Source: Thauera butanivorans NBRC 103042 (lineage in GTDB: Bacteria > Pseudomonadota > Gammaproteobacteria > Burkholderiales > Rhodocyclaceae). From it: a stretch of DNA of 33,076 nt. The notes under the pieces were generated by a model that saw nothing but the letters and a program-made list of their open reading frames with translations, was not told the DNA's origin and searched no databases. Every line of letters begins with the position of its first letter. Position 1 is the stretch's first letter. The DNA is taken from assembly GCF_001591165.1 (NCBI RefSeq), contig NZ_BCUG01000059.1:1-33076 (forward strand), written 5' to 3'. Positions 8,045-20,215 of this stretch are shown one piece after another. A program made the translations under genes and the position numbers.

Positions 8045-8061
8045 TGCACCACTTTGGTGCA
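8045..8061. promoter_or_regulatory. NtrC-binding palindrome
   Basis: TGCACCACTTTGGTGCA is a perfect 7-bp inverted repeat around a 3-base centre and matches the NtrC enhancer consensus TGCACCA-N3-TGGTGCA. It is centred about 140 bp upstream of the start expected from the -24/-12 promoter at 8168-8182, the usual distance for an NtrC enhancer. A half-site CGCACCA follows at 8065-8071 and may allow a second dimer. Confidence 0.85.
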
Positions 8062-8167
8062 TCACGCACCAAGTTGCGCCCGATTCCTTTGCGCGGCGCA
8101 ACAAAAACACCCGGTAACACAGCGTCCTCCAGGCTGAAACCCGCGTGAATCCTGGCACTCCGGGGGC

Positions 8168-8182
8168 TGGCACGAGGCCTGC
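8168..8182 (+). promoter_or_regulatory. Sigma-54 promoter of porin-glnK-amtB
   Basis: TGGCACGAGGCCTGC matches TGGCACG-N4-TTGC with one change (the first T of TTGC is C) and correct GG-GC spacing. Transcription should begin near 8194, about 36 bases before the porin ATG. With the NtrC palindrome upstream this predicts induction under nitrogen limitation. Confidence 0.85.
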
Positions 8183-8229
8183 TAAAGAGTGCTCGTCGGA
8201 AATCCAACTTCCTCTGCCAGGAGAAAACC

Positions 8230-8952
8230 ATGCACAAGACGCTTGTCGCCACCGCCTTCATCGCCACGCTTCCATGCGCCGGCATCGCGCATGCCGAGGA
8301 CAGCCCTTTCTCGGCCAACGTGAGCATCGTCTCGGACTACGCCTACCGCGGCATCAGCCAGACCGACGAGCGCCCGGCGCTGCAGGGCGGCTTCGACTAC
8401 ACGCATCCGAGCGGCTTCTACGCCGGCGTGTGGGCCACCAACGTGTCCTGGATCAACGACGCCGAGGCCAGCAAGTCGTCCGGCAACAGCCTGGAAATCG
8501 ACTTCTACACCGGCTACGCGGGCGAAGCCGGCCCGATCGGCTACGACGTCGGCCTGCTGCAGTACTACTACCCCGGCAGCTACGGCTCGGTATGGAAAGC
8601 GGAAACCGGCATGACCAAGCCGAACACGCTGGAAGGCTACATCGGCCTGTCGTGGGAATTCCTCTCCTTCAAGTATTCCTACGCCTTCACCGACCTGTTC
8701 GGCCTGCGCGATTCCGACGGCAGCCAGTACTACGACCTCGGCGCTGAATTCGAGCTCGGCGCCGGCTTCAAGCTCGACCTGCACTACGGCTACAACGACA
8801 TCAAGGGCGGCGACGACTATGACGACTGGAAACTCGGCGTCACCAAGGAATTCGGCGGCTTCGACTTCGGCCTGCACTACGTCGATTCCGACATCAAGCA
8901 CTCCGACCTCGCCGACGAGCGCTTCATCCTGTCGGTCAGCAAGTCCTTCTGA
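8230..8952 (+). CDS. TorF family putative outer-membrane porin
   Basis: A 240-aa precursor. The signal peptide MHKTLVATAFIATLPCAGIAHA ends before EDSPFSANV. The mature chain alternates short beta strands rich in aromatic residues and glycine (SIVSDYAYRGISQTDERPAL is the hallmark opening of TIGR02001), and it ends in phenylalanine (SVSKSF), the usual signal for BAM-mediated insertion. AGGAG lies 7 bases before the ATG. It sits first in a sigma-54/NtrC-controlled operon with glnK and amtB, so an outer-membrane route for ammonium or another nitrogen solute is a reasonable inference. Actual pore activity is unproven for the family. Confidence 0.85.
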   Translation: MHKTLVATAFIATLPCAGIAHAEDSPFSANVSIVSDYAYRGISQTDERPALQGGFDYTHPSGFYAGVWATNVSWINDAEASKSSGNSLEIDFYTGYAGEAGPIGYDVGLLQYYYPGSYGSVWKAETGMTKPNTLEGYIGLSWEFLSFKYSYAFTDLFGLRDSDGSQYYDLGAEFELGAGFKLDLHYGYNDIKGGDDYDDWKLGVTKEFGGFDFGLHYVDSDIKHSDLADERFILSVSKSF

Positions 8953-9321
<369 letters not shown>

Positions 9322-9335
9322 GGGAGCACACGAAA

Positions 9336-10634
9336 ATGAAAAAACTGTTCGCACTCCTGCCGGCCCTGTCCGCCGCCGGCAGCGCCTTCGCCCAGGACGC
9401 CGCCGAAGCGGCCCCGGCACTCAGCGCCGGCGACACCGCCTGGATGCTGACCTCGACGATGCTCGTCATCCTGATGGTCATCCCCGGCCTCGCGCTGTTC
9501 TACGGCGGCCTCGGCCGCGCCAAGAACATGCTGTCGGTGCTGATGCAGGTGTTCATGATCTTCTCGACCATCACCATCCTGTGGGCCATCTACGGCTACA
9601 GCCTCGCCTTCGGCGGTGAAGGCACTTTCTACGGCGACTTCAGCAAGCTGTTCCTGAGCGGCATCACGCCGGACACCATGTCCTCGGCGCTGAGCACCAT
9701 TCCGGAATACGTCTTCATCTCCTTCCAATCGACCTTCGCCGCCATCACCTGCGCGCTGATCGTCGGTGCCTTCGCCGAGCGCATCAAGTTCTCGGCGGTA
9801 ATGATCTTCAGCGTGCTGTGGTTCACCTTCAGCTACATTCCGGTCGCGCACATGGTGTGGGGCGGCGGCCTGCTGGCCCAGGACGGCGCGCTCGACTTCG
9901 CCGGCGGCACCGTGGTGCACATCAACGCCGCCGTGGCCGGCCTGGTGGGCGCCTACATGGTGGGAAAGCGCATCGGCTTCGGCCGTGAATCGATGGCGCC
10001 GCACAGCCTGACCCTGACCATGGTCGGCGCCTCGCTGCTGTGGGTGGGCTGGTTCGGCTTCAACGCCGGCTCGGCCGGTGCCGCCGACGGCATCGCCGGC
10101 CTCGCCTTCATCAACACCATCCTCGCCACCGGCGCCGCGACCGTGTCGTGGATCACCGGCGAGGCGGTGCTGAAAGGCAAGCCCTCGATGCTGGGCGCCG
10201 CCTCGGGCGCAGTCGCCGGCCTGGTCGCCGTGACCCCCGCCGCCGGCTTCATCGGCCCGATGGGTTCGATCGTCCTCGGCCTGATCGCCGGCCTCGCCTG
10301 CCTGTGGGGCGTGAGCGGCCTGAAGCGCATGCTGCGCGTGGATGACGCCTTCGACGTCTTCGGCGTCCATGGCATCGGCGGCATCGTCGGCGCCATCCTC
10401 ACCGGCGTGCTGGCGGCCCCCGGCCTGGGCGGCACCGGCGACGCGGACTTCTCGATCGCCTCGCAACTGTGGATCCAGACCTACGGCGTGATCATCACCA
10501 TCGTCTGGAGCGGTGTCGTCTCGCTGGTCGCCTACAAGCTCATCGACGTGATGGTCGGCCTGCGCGTGTCGGAAGAAGAAGAACGCGAAGGCCTGGACAT
10601 CAGCGCCCACGGCGAATCCGCCTACCGCATGTAA
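9336..10634 (+). CDS. amtB: Ammonium transporter AmtB
   Basis: A 432-aa inner-membrane ammonium channel. The first residues MKKLFALLPALSAAGSAFAQ look like a cleaved signal peptide, as in other AmtB precursors, and about eleven hydrophobic helices follow. The twin pore histidines are visible as VHINAA (H195) and FGVHGIGG (H345) in precursor numbering. The cytoplasmic C-terminal tail (KLIDVMVGLRVSEEEEREGLD) is the conserved GlnK-contact region. It is co-transcribed with glnK and ends before a strong terminator. Confidence 0.95.
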   Translation: MKKLFALLPALSAAGSAFAQDAAEAAPALSAGDTAWMLTSTMLVILMVIPGLALFYGGLGRAKNMLSVLMQVFMIFSTITILWAIYGYSLAFGGEGTFYGDFSKLFLSGITPDTMSSALSTIPEYVFISFQSTFAAITCALIVGAFAERIKFSAVMIFSVLWFTFSYIPVAHMVWGGGLLAQDGALDFAGGTVVHINAAVAGLVGAYMVGKRIGFGRESMAPHSLTLTMVGASLLWVGWFGFNAGSAGAADGIAGLAFINTILATGAATVSWITGEAVLKGKPSMLGAASGAVAGLVAVTPAAGFIGPMGSIVLGLIAGLACLWGVSGLKRMLRVDDAFDVFGVHGIGGIVGAILTGVLAAPGLGGTGDADFSIASQLWIQTYGVIITIVWSGVVSLVAYKLIDVMVGLRVSEEEEREGLDISAHGESAYRM

Positions 10635-10687
10635 CACCCACCGTCGTCACCTGCGAAGCCGGCCCGCCCCCGGCTTCGATCTCCACC

Positions 10688-10713
10688 GGCGCCCTGCAAG
10701 GGGCGCCGTTTTT
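10688..10713 (+). terminator. Rho-independent terminator after amtB
   Basis: GGCGCCC (10688-10694), a 6-base loop, GGGCGCC (10701-10707), then GTTTTT. A second GC-rich hairpin (CGAAGCCGG ... CCGGCTTCG, about 10655-10679) precedes it. This insulates the nitrogen operon from the CRISPR operon that starts 180 bp later. Confidence 0.9.
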
Positions 10714-10892
10714 CCATGTGCGTACGGTCGGGCAAAGTCTTCGTTGCCGATCACATAAGCCGAAGGCTGGCGGGATAATTGCGAAGCACTGTCGACACCG
10801 TCACACCCGCAAGCTTGCCATGCGCGGAAGATATATCGGAGTCGGGTATCTTCGTGGCAAACATATTCCATGCGACCGGGCCACGCCACACC
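10714..10892 (+). promoter_or_regulatory. Upstream region of the Cmr operon
   Basis: This gap should hold the operon promoter. The best -10 candidate is GATAAT at 10774-10779, but no good -35 sits at the right distance (TCACAT near 10751 is weak). The cmr1 frame remains open to 10779, yet that extension lacks family similarity. The ATG used for cmr1 has no clear Shine-Dalgarno sequence. Confidence 0.3.
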
Positions 10893-11951
10893 ATGAAGAC
10901 ACTGCGCTACCACCTCAGTCTCCAGACACCCGCCTTCCTGGGCAACGCCAGCCAGCAGGCGCAATGGCGCACCCCGCCGATCAAGGCGCTGCTTCGGCAG
11001 TGGTGGCGGGTGGCCTATGCGGCGGAAAAACGATTCGACGTCGATGTTGCAGCCATGCGGCGTAAGGAAGGGCTGCTGTTTGGCCGAGCTGATGAGGACA
11101 GCGCCAGCAAGAGTCAGATTCGCCTGCGCCTGAGCCATTGGAGCGACGGTACGCTGGCCAAAAATCAATGGCCAATAGCAGAAAAAATCACACACAAGGA
11201 AGTCAAGAACCGAGACGGTCAACCAGCACCCGTCGGCAGCGATCTTTATCTGGGCTATGGCCCCTTGGTGTATGACGCAGCCAATCGGAAAACTGCGCTC
11301 AAGGCCAACGCGGCCCTCCAGGCGGGAGAACACGCCACGCTTTCTCTGGCCTGCCCTGACGAATCAGCTTCGTTGATTGAACAGGCACTCTGCCTGCTCG
11401 ACCGCTTCGCCGCCATGGGCGGACGCAGCCGCAACGGCTGGGGATCGTTCCATTTGAAGCCGCAGGATGGCACTCCAGCGCTGCAAGCAGCCATGCCGTT
11501 GCGCGACTGGCGGCAGGCGCTGACGCTGGATTGGCCCCATGCAATCGGGCAAGACGGCAAAGGCGCGCTTATCTGGCAAACCCGGCCCGTTGATGACTGG
11601 AAAGCACTCATGAAGGAGTTGGCTGCCCTCAAGATCGGGCTGCGCACGCAATTCAAATTCACCACGGGCAAAGATGCACTGAGGCCCGAAGACCGCCACT
11701 GGCTCAGCTACCCCATCACCAACCACAGCGTGAGGAATTGGGGCGGCAATGCCCGCCTGCCCAACAGCCTGCGCTTCAAGGTTCGTCCAGCCCCCGGCGA
11801 TGCCAAAAGGATTGTCGGCGTGGCTTTCCATGTGCCACACCTGCCTCCACCCACGTTCAGCCCCGAGCCTGAAACCCTTCTGCGCGTCTGGCGGCAAGTT
11901 CACTCGTTTCTGGACGACCCCGACCAGAAACTCTCCCGCATTCCCGCCTGA
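10893..11951 (+). CDS. cmr1: Type III-B CRISPR RAMP protein Cmr1
   Basis: A 352-aa RAMP-fold subunit. Cmr1 sits at the 3' end of the crRNA in the Cmr complex and helps capture target RNA. The opening MKTLRYHLSLQTPAFLGNAS and then RTPPIKALLRQWWR (26-39) are typical Cmr1 features, and the RAMP glycine-rich loop is MGGRSRNGWGSF (175-186). The start at 10893 gives this family N-terminus; the open frame upstream does not resemble the family. It is the first gene of the operon and is followed 8 bp later by cas10. The homology call comes from motif recognition. Confidence 0.85.
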   Translation: MKTLRYHLSLQTPAFLGNASQQAQWRTPPIKALLRQWWRVAYAAEKRFDVDVAAMRRKEGLLFGRADEDSASKSQIRLRLSHWSDGTLAKNQWPIAEKITHKEVKNRDGQPAPVGSDLYLGYGPLVYDAANRKTALKANAALQAGEHATLSLACPDESASLIEQALCLLDRFAAMGGRSRNGWGSFHLKPQDGTPALQAAMPLRDWRQALTLDWPHAIGQDGKGALIWQTRPVDDWKALMKELAALKIGLRTQFKFTTGKDALRPEDRHWLSYPITNHSVRNWGGNARLPNSLRFKVRPAPGDAKRIVGVAFHVPHLPPPTFSPEPETLLRVWRQVHSFLDDPDQKLSRIPA

Positions 11952-11959
11952 GACCCGCC

Positions 11960-14900
11960 ATGACCACTGACACCACCCTCTGGCAAACCAAACTCGCCGC
12001 CCGCCTGCACGACCCCGCTGAAAAGGCGTTGGTGCTGCTGCGCGACCCGGCAGGTCATGAAAACGGCACCAGCCGTGCCCTCACGCGCCTGCTGGGGTTT
12101 CAGGACATCGGCACCGACACCCTCGACCCGGACAACGACGAGGCGCTGGTGCGCACCGTGTTCAAGAAGGGCATTCCTGCCGACATGTACCGCCATGTGC
12201 AGCGTGCCGACTGGTGGGCCGCAGCGGCGGATCGGCCGCAGTGGCCGATGGAAGAAATCACCATCACCACCAAAAAGGGCAAAGAAAAAACCCTGAAGAT
12301 TGCCGATTGGGCGCAAGTGCGCTGGACCAACAAACCCGTACTGATCCATCCGCTGACCGCCGAACAATATGACCTGGGCCAGCATGGCGGACTATCCGAC
12401 ACCGATTTCAAGGACATCAAACAGCGCAGCTTCGACCACCAATCCCGCCTGATCGCAGCTCTGGAGCGGCAAAACCCCGGCCAAGAACTGGACTGGCGCA
12501 CAGCCTTGCTCACCCTCTGGCGCTTTGCCCCCGAACTGAGCGAGGAAACCGACAACGGCACACTCGGCGAGTTGTGGAAACTTCTGCCTGCCGACACCCG
12601 CATCCCCGACCACTCGATCTGGGATCACCTCGACCTCACCAGCGCCTTCGCCGGCGCCTTTGCCGCCGACGACAAAAGCGAAGTGGCGCTCCTGAGCCTG
12701 TCCATCGGCCCGGTGCAACCCTTCATCGCCGCTGCCCGCAAGATGGAAGACCTGTGGGCCGGCTCGCACCTGCTCGCGCGCCTGTCGTGGGAAGCCATGC
12801 GTGTGGTGTGCGAACGGCTGGGGCCGGATGCCATCCTGTTCCCGCGCCTGCGCGGTGTGCCGCAGGTCGATCTGTGGCTGCGCGATACCTGCGGCCTGCC
12901 ACCCGAATTGTTCGAGAACTGCGAATGGAGAAAGAGCGGCACCGACAGCAACCCGCTGTTTGCCGCCGCGCTGCCCAACCGCTTTGTCGCCGTCGTGCCT
13001 GCCAAAGACGCCAAGGACATTGCCCAGGCCGTGGAAAGCACGGTTCGCGACTGGCTGCAACAACTGGGCGACACCGTGGTGCAGGAACTGCTGGAAGCCG
13101 CAGGCTACCCCGCCGATGCCGCACAAACCCCTGTGCCTTTCGCGCAAATGCGCGAGCAACTGCAAGGCTTTCCCGAAGTGCATTGGGCGGCCGTGCCGTT
13201 CTCGTTGATCGGTATCGGCAACAAAGACCGGCAGACCGATCTGGACGTCACGGAACTGTCCGAAGCCATGCGTCCATTCTTTGGAACAGCCCCAGGCCAG
13301 CCCTGCGGTTTTCTGGACACCCCCGCCTGGCGGCTGCTGCAAAAAGACCTGCAACTGAACGGCGCCACCTTCTTCGCCCCCAACCCCGGCGTGCTCTACC
13401 CCGCCGTTCACGATCTGGCCGAGCGCGCCCTGGCCGCCGCCAAGGCGCTGCGCCCCTTTGCCCAAAGCGAACAAAAGGGCTGGCGTTGCAGCCTGAGCGG
13501 CGAAACAGAATGGCTGGCCACCGATCTGGCACAACTGGCACTGTCCGCCGGGCAGCGCACCGATACGCTGTGGACGCGCATCGCCCAGAAGAAGCCCGCC
13601 TGGGCGAAGAAGGGCGAACACCTGGGCGCACTGCCCGCCATCAAACGCCTGTGGCCCACGCTGTTTGCCAAGGAAGCCGGCAAAGCGCTTCGCAAGAAGA
13701 ACGAAATCGTGGACCGCTTCATCGTCTCCACCCACACGATGGCTCTGGCACACCAGCTCGACCAATGGCTTGAACATGGCGGCCTGTGCGCATCTGACCT
13801 GCCGGAACTACAGGAGAATTACCGCAAGGACATCGACGCCGTGGCCCTGCCGCGCCGTTTGATGCTGCGCCACCAAAGCGTCAGCTCCGACGCCCTCAAG
13901 GACGCCGCACAACTGCCCGCGCTGCTCGATCTGGCTGACGACGACCAAATACCTGAACGCGATGCCAGCGCCATCCGCCGTGCCGTGCGGCAGACACTCA
14001 CCAGCGTGCGTGAAAACCAGAGCGATGACCGGCTGGAAACCTACTACAGCCTGCTGCTCATGGACGGTGACCGTATGGGCGCGTGGCTGGCTGGCGAACC
14101 GCGCGACGGCCAAGACTACGCCATCAGCTACCACGAGAGCTTCCACCCGAAGGTTCAGGAAGGCTTCGACAAACATGCCTCAGAGCATAAGGACATCCGC
14201 AAATACGGCGACCAGAAACGCGCACTGTCCCCCAACCGACATCTGGCGATTTCCGGCGCGCTCAACGATTTCTCGCTGACCGTCGTGCGCCATGTGGTGG
14301 AAAACGAGCACCTGGGCCGCCTGATCTACGCCGGGGGCGACGATGTATTCGCCATGCTGCCCGTGGCCGACCTACTGCCCGCCATGCAGCGCCTGCGTCA
14401 TGCCTACAGCGGCATCGACCCGGAGCACGAAGGCGGGCGCGACGCACGCGGCCTCACGCTGCACAACGGCTTTGCCCTTCTGAACGGCAAGCTCATGCGC
14501 ATGATGGGCAGCAAGGCAACTGCCTCCTGCGGCGCGGTCATCGCTCACCACCAAGCCCCGCTGTCTGCTGTGCGCCGTGAACTGCACGCCGCCGAGCAGC
14601 GTGCCAAGAACGAGGGCGAGCGCGATGCGTTTTCCATCACCATCGTCAAACGCTCGGGCGGTGCGTTGCGCCTGACGGCGAAATGGGACGAGCCCGTCAA
14701 GCTGCTGCAAGACCTGCGCCGCTTTCTCGCCGCAGACGGCGTATCGCGCCGCGCCGCCTATCACACGCTGCAATGGCTCGACGGCAACGAACTGCCCCAG
14801 CCGCTCGATGGTGAAATGCTGCAAAGCCTGCTTGCCTACCAGCTCGCGCGTCAGGCACAGGGCGATGCAAAGCGCCACGCGCCGGAACTGGCCCAACGTC

Positions 14901-15013
14901 TCGCCACACACACCCTGCAACAGCCAAAGGGCAAGCAGATCGACTGGCTACGCAACTTCATCAGCGTGGCGGAATTCCTTGCCCGCGAAGTCCGCAGCGA
15001 GGCCGCCGCATGA
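11960..15013 (+). CDS. cas10: Cas10/Cmr2, type III-B polymerase subunit
   Basis: A 1017-aa large subunit of the Cmr complex. On target RNA binding, Cas10 makes cyclic oligoadenylates with its Palm domain and may cut DNA with its HD domain. The N-terminus has LHDPAEKALV with H17-D18 and ADWWAAAADR with D84, matching the Cmr2 HD-like region. SIGPVQPF (248-255) and ARKMEDLWAGSHLLARLSWE are Cmr2 hallmarks. The second Palm domain keeps an intact GGDD (792-795, in LIYAGGDDVFAML), so second-messenger synthesis should be active. Its stop overlaps the next gene start (ATGA at 15010). Confidence 0.93.
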   Translation: MTTDTTLWQTKLAARLHDPAEKALVLLRDPAGHENGTSRALTRLLGFQDIGTDTLDPDNDEALVRTVFKKGIPADMYRHVQRADWWAAAADRPQWPMEEITITTKKGKEKTLKIADWAQVRWTNKPVLIHPLTAEQYDLGQHGGLSDTDFKDIKQRSFDHQSRLIAALERQNPGQELDWRTALLTLWRFAPELSEETDNGTLGELWKLLPADTRIPDHSIWDHLDLTSAFAGAFAADDKSEVALLSLSIGPVQPFIAAARKMEDLWAGSHLLARLSWEAMRVVCERLGPDAILFPRLRGVPQVDLWLRDTCGLPPELFENCEWRKSGTDSNPLFAAALPNRFVAVVPAKDAKDIAQAVESTVRDWLQQLGDTVVQELLEAAGYPADAAQTPVPFAQMREQLQGFPEVHWAAVPFSLIGIGNKDRQTDLDVTELSEAMRPFFGTAPGQPCGFLDTPAWRLLQKDLQLNGATFFAPNPGVLYPAVHDLAERALAAAKALRPFAQSEQKGWRCSLSGETEWLATDLAQLALSAGQRTDTLWTRIAQKKPAWAKKGEHLGALPAIKRLWPTLFAKEAGKALRKKNEIVDRFIVSTHTMALAHQLDQWLEHGGLCASDLPELQENYRKDIDAVALPRRLMLRHQSVSSDALKDAAQLPALLDLADDDQIPERDASAIRRAVRQTLTSVRENQSDDRLETYYSLLLMDGDRMGAWLAGEPRDGQDYAISYHESFHPKVQEGFDKHASEHKDIRKYGDQKRALSPNRHLAISGALNDFSLTVVRHVVENEHLGRLIYAGGDDVFAMLPVADLLPAMQRLRHAYSGIDPEHEGGRDARGLTLHNGFALLNGKLMRMMGSKATASCGAVIAHHQAPLSAVRRELHAAEQRAKNEGERDAFSITIVKRSGGALRLTAKWDEPVKLLQDLRRFLAADGVSRRAAYHTLQWLDGNELPQPLDGEMLQSLLAYQLARQAQGDAKRHAPELAQRLATHTLQQPKGKQIDWLRNFISVAEFLAREVRSEAAA

Positions 15014-16466
15014 CCACCGCCAACCCATTGCTCCAGCAGCCCGAAGGCAAGACGCTGGAGTTCAAGCGCGATCTGTCCTCGCCGCGCAATGTGCTCAAAA
15101 CCCTGGTGGCTTTCGCCAACTCGGCAGGCGGCAGGCTGGTCATCGGCGTGGACGATGCCCGCAATGCCGTCGGTGTGGCCGACCCGCTGGATGAGGAAGA
15201 ACGCCTGTGCAACCTGATTGCCGATGGCATCGCCCCGCGTCTGGTGCCCAGCGTGGAACTGATGAGCGTGGGCAACGCCACGCTGCTGGTGGCCGAAGTC
15301 TTCCCCAGCAGCAACCGCCCGCACCACCTGGTGGCCCTGGGGCCGGAGCAAGGCGTTTATCTGCGCCTGGGCTCCAGCAACCGCCAGGCCGGGCCAGACT
15401 GGATTGCACAGGCCCACCGGGCCGCTGCTGGCCAGGTATTCGACGAGCAGCCCATGCCCGCCCTGAGTCTGGACGATCTGGATTTGGCCGCCATGACGCG
15501 CCTGTTCGGCCCGGATCGCGTGCTGGACGCCACCCGCCTGCAAACCCTCAAGCTGCTGCGCCCCGACCAGGGCCGCTTGGTGCCCACCCAAGGTGCTGTG
15601 CTGTTATTTGGCAAGCAGCGCGAAATGCACTTCCCCGATGCCTGGGTGCAGTGCGGGCGCTTTCGCGGACTGAACAAGGTGGAAATCTTTGACCAGCAGG
15701 AAATCCATGCCTCACTGCCCGACGCGGTGACGGCCATCGAGCTGTTCCTGAAAAAGCACGCCTTCAAGACCGCCCGCTTCGGCGCCATGCAGCGCGAGGA
15801 TGTCTGGAGCATTCCGCTGACCATGCTGCGCGAAGCCATCGTCAACGCCCTGGTGCATGCCGACTACGCGCAGCGCGGCGCACCGATGCGCGTGGCTTTT
15901 TTCGACGACCGCATCGACATCGAAAGCCCCGGCTTTCTGCTGCCCGGCATGACCATCGCCGACATGCAAAGCGGTGTCTCGCGCATCCGCAACCCGGTCA
16001 TCGCCCGCGTGTTTCGCGAACTGCGCCTGATCGAACAATGGGGCAGCGGCGTCAAGCGCATTCTCGACGAAGCCGCAGCGCTGGGCCTGCCCACGCCGCA
16101 GATCGCCGAAATTCCCACCGGGGTGCGTTTGAGCATCCTTCTGGGAAGCAGCCATCAGATTGGCGCCACTGCCGCACATGAACCGCCACTTGCTCACCAG
16201 AGTGAGCAAGTCAGTGCGCAAGTCGATGCACAAGTCCTGACTCTATTGAAGCACTGCGCCACGCAGCCGCGCAGCAAGCAGGAACTGCTGGCGGTGCTGC
16301 GCTTGAGCAATGCCTATCTGAACTACAAGCGCCACATCGTGCCCCTGCTGGAACAAGGACTATTGGCCCAGACCATTCCCGACAAACCCCAAAGCCGCTT
16401 GCAGCGTTACCGCCTGACCGATCGTGCGCGGGCCTTGCTCGGGCAGCCTGGAGCAAAGGAAACCTC

Positions 16467-16470
<4 letters not shown>
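15010..16470 (+). CDS. AlbA_2 (Schlafen-like) and GHKL-ATPase domain protein inside the Cmr operon
   Basis: A 486-aa protein not part of the standard Cmr set. Residues about 8-130 form an AlbA_2/Schlafen-type domain with PEGKTLEFKRD (E12, E17, K19) and GGRLVIGVDD (40-49). The E-x4-E spacing plus a later Asp resembles the catalytic set of Schlafen tRNA nucleases. Residues about 270-378 are a HATPase_c_4 (RecG-like regulator) domain: LREAIVNALVHADY (E275, N279, H283, D285), DIESPGFLLPG and EQWGSGVKRILDE. The C-terminus (about 405-475) looks like a winged helix. Such proteins are usually annotated as transcriptional regulators or putative helicases. It starts inside the cas10 stop and its own stop overlaps cmr3 (both ATGA), so it is made together with the complex. 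It could regulate the operon or act as an RNA-directed effector. Confidence 0.8.
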
Positions 16471-18908
<2,438 letters not shown>

Positions 18909-18909
18909 C

Positions 18910-20211
18910 ATGCCCATTGCTGCCGTACCTGCTTACCTGGGAAAAGACTTCAGTACTGCATCACCTGGGCTGCGCTTTGGCATGTATTTACCTTTGTGGG
19001 GTATCAACCGCCGCACAGGTGAATTGCTGTGGAGCACGTCCGATGTGGACTATGCCGTGCGCGGACAGGCGCGCGAAGAACGCCCCATCAAAGTTGAAAA
19101 CAAGACTTCGGCCCTGCAACAAGCCTGCAAGCTCACCACCCATGACAAAGCCGCCATGCAAGCACTGGTTCAACGTCAGGTTCACATTGCCACGGCCACA
19201 CCCCACCTGCTGACACTCGACGCCATCGCCACCGCACCCTTCACCACTGGCCTGGGCAATGAACACCCGCTCGAAAACGGCTTCGCCTTCCTCAACCCCT
19301 ACGGCCTGCCCTACCTGCCCGGCAGCGGCATCAAGGGGGTGCTGCGGCAAGCCGCGCGCGAACTGGCGTCTGGCGAGTGGGGCGACACGCATGGCTGGTC
19401 AGAAGAGAAAATCCATGAACTGGAGCACAAGGGAAAACGCATCGACCTGAGCATGCTGGACACGCTCTTTGGCCTGGAATCCGACAACGGCAGCACCCAG
19501 CATGTCCGCGGCGCACTGAGCTTCTGGGATGCCATCCCGCACATCCAGGGCGACAGCCTCGCCGTGGACATCATGACCCCGCACCAGAGCCACTATTACC
19601 AGCAGAAAACCGACAACAAATCGGGCGGGAGCGCCAGTCCGCACGACAGCGGCCAGCCCAACCCCATCAGCTTTCTGACCCTGCCGCCCGGCACCCGCTT
19701 TGCCTTCCATGTGCAATGCGACCTGCCGCATCTGGAACGCCTGGCACCCGATCTCGCTGCCGACGATCGCTGGAAAGACCTGCTCACTGCCGCGTTCGAA
19801 CACGCCTTCGAGTGGCTGGGCTTTGGCGCGAAAACGACAGTGGGCTATGGCGCGATGCAGGTGGACGAAAAAATCACGCAGCAACGCAAAGAAGCGGAAC
19901 GCGAACGCCAGCAGCAAGCCAGGGAAGAAGAGCGGCGCAAAACGCTCACACCCGCCATGCTCGCCATTGACGATTTCGTGGCAGAACTGCGCGCCAAGCA
20001 CGAGCAATACCCGAATCTCAAGGAAAAGCCCAACGCGAACTTCCACAACAAAGCACGCGCACTCGCCAAAACCGCAGACAGCCCCGACTGGAGCGCCGAC
20101 GAAAAGCGCAGCGCTGCCGAAGCCATCGAAACCTGGCTACCCAAGCTCGTGCAGATCGACATCAAGGACGAACGCAAGAAGCTCAAGCTCAATGCCCTGA
20201 AAGGACTCTGA
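18910..20211 (+). CDS. cmr6: Type III-B CRISPR RAMP protein Cmr6
   Basis: A 433-aa RAMP protein capping the Cmr4 filament next to Cmr1. The hallmark GLPYLPGSGIKGVLRQAARE (132-151) and the C-terminal RAMP loop GAKTTVGYGAM (306-316) are clear. The ATG at 18910 follows GGGAG. The protein carries an extra C-terminal part after about residue 317: a highly charged, probably coiled segment (KITQQRKEAERERQQQAREE) and about 90 further residues. Many Cmr6 proteins end soon after the RAMP loop, so this extension is a distinguishing feature of unknown role. Confidence 0.88.
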   Translation: MPIAAVPAYLGKDFSTASPGLRFGMYLPLWGINRRTGELLWSTSDVDYAVRGQAREERPIKVENKTSALQQACKLTTHDKAAMQALVQRQVHIATATPHLLTLDAIATAPFTTGLGNEHPLENGFAFLNPYGLPYLPGSGIKGVLRQAARELASGEWGDTHGWSEEKIHELEHKGKRIDLSMLDTLFGLESDNGSTQHVRGALSFWDAIPHIQGDSLAVDIMTPHQSHYYQQKTDNKSGGSASPHDSGQPNPISFLTLPPGTRFAFHVQCDLPHLERLAPDLAADDRWKDLLTAAFEHAFEWLGFGAKTTVGYGAMQVDEKITQQRKEAERERQQQAREEERRKTLTPAMLAIDDFVAELRAKHEQYPNLKEKPNANFHNKARALAKTADSPDWSADEKRSAAEAIETWLPKLVQIDIKDERKKLKLNALKGL

Positions 20212-20215
20212 AGCC

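Noticed and set aside
10744-10779. TTGCCG (10744) and GATAAT (10774) as a -35/-10 pair for the Cmr operon
   Set aside because: The spacer would be 24 bp, too long for sigma-70.
10040-11065. Plus-strand frames crossing the amtB terminator into the Cmr upstream region
   Set aside because: Overlap amtB in another frame, low-complexity Arg-rich products, and cross a strong terminator.
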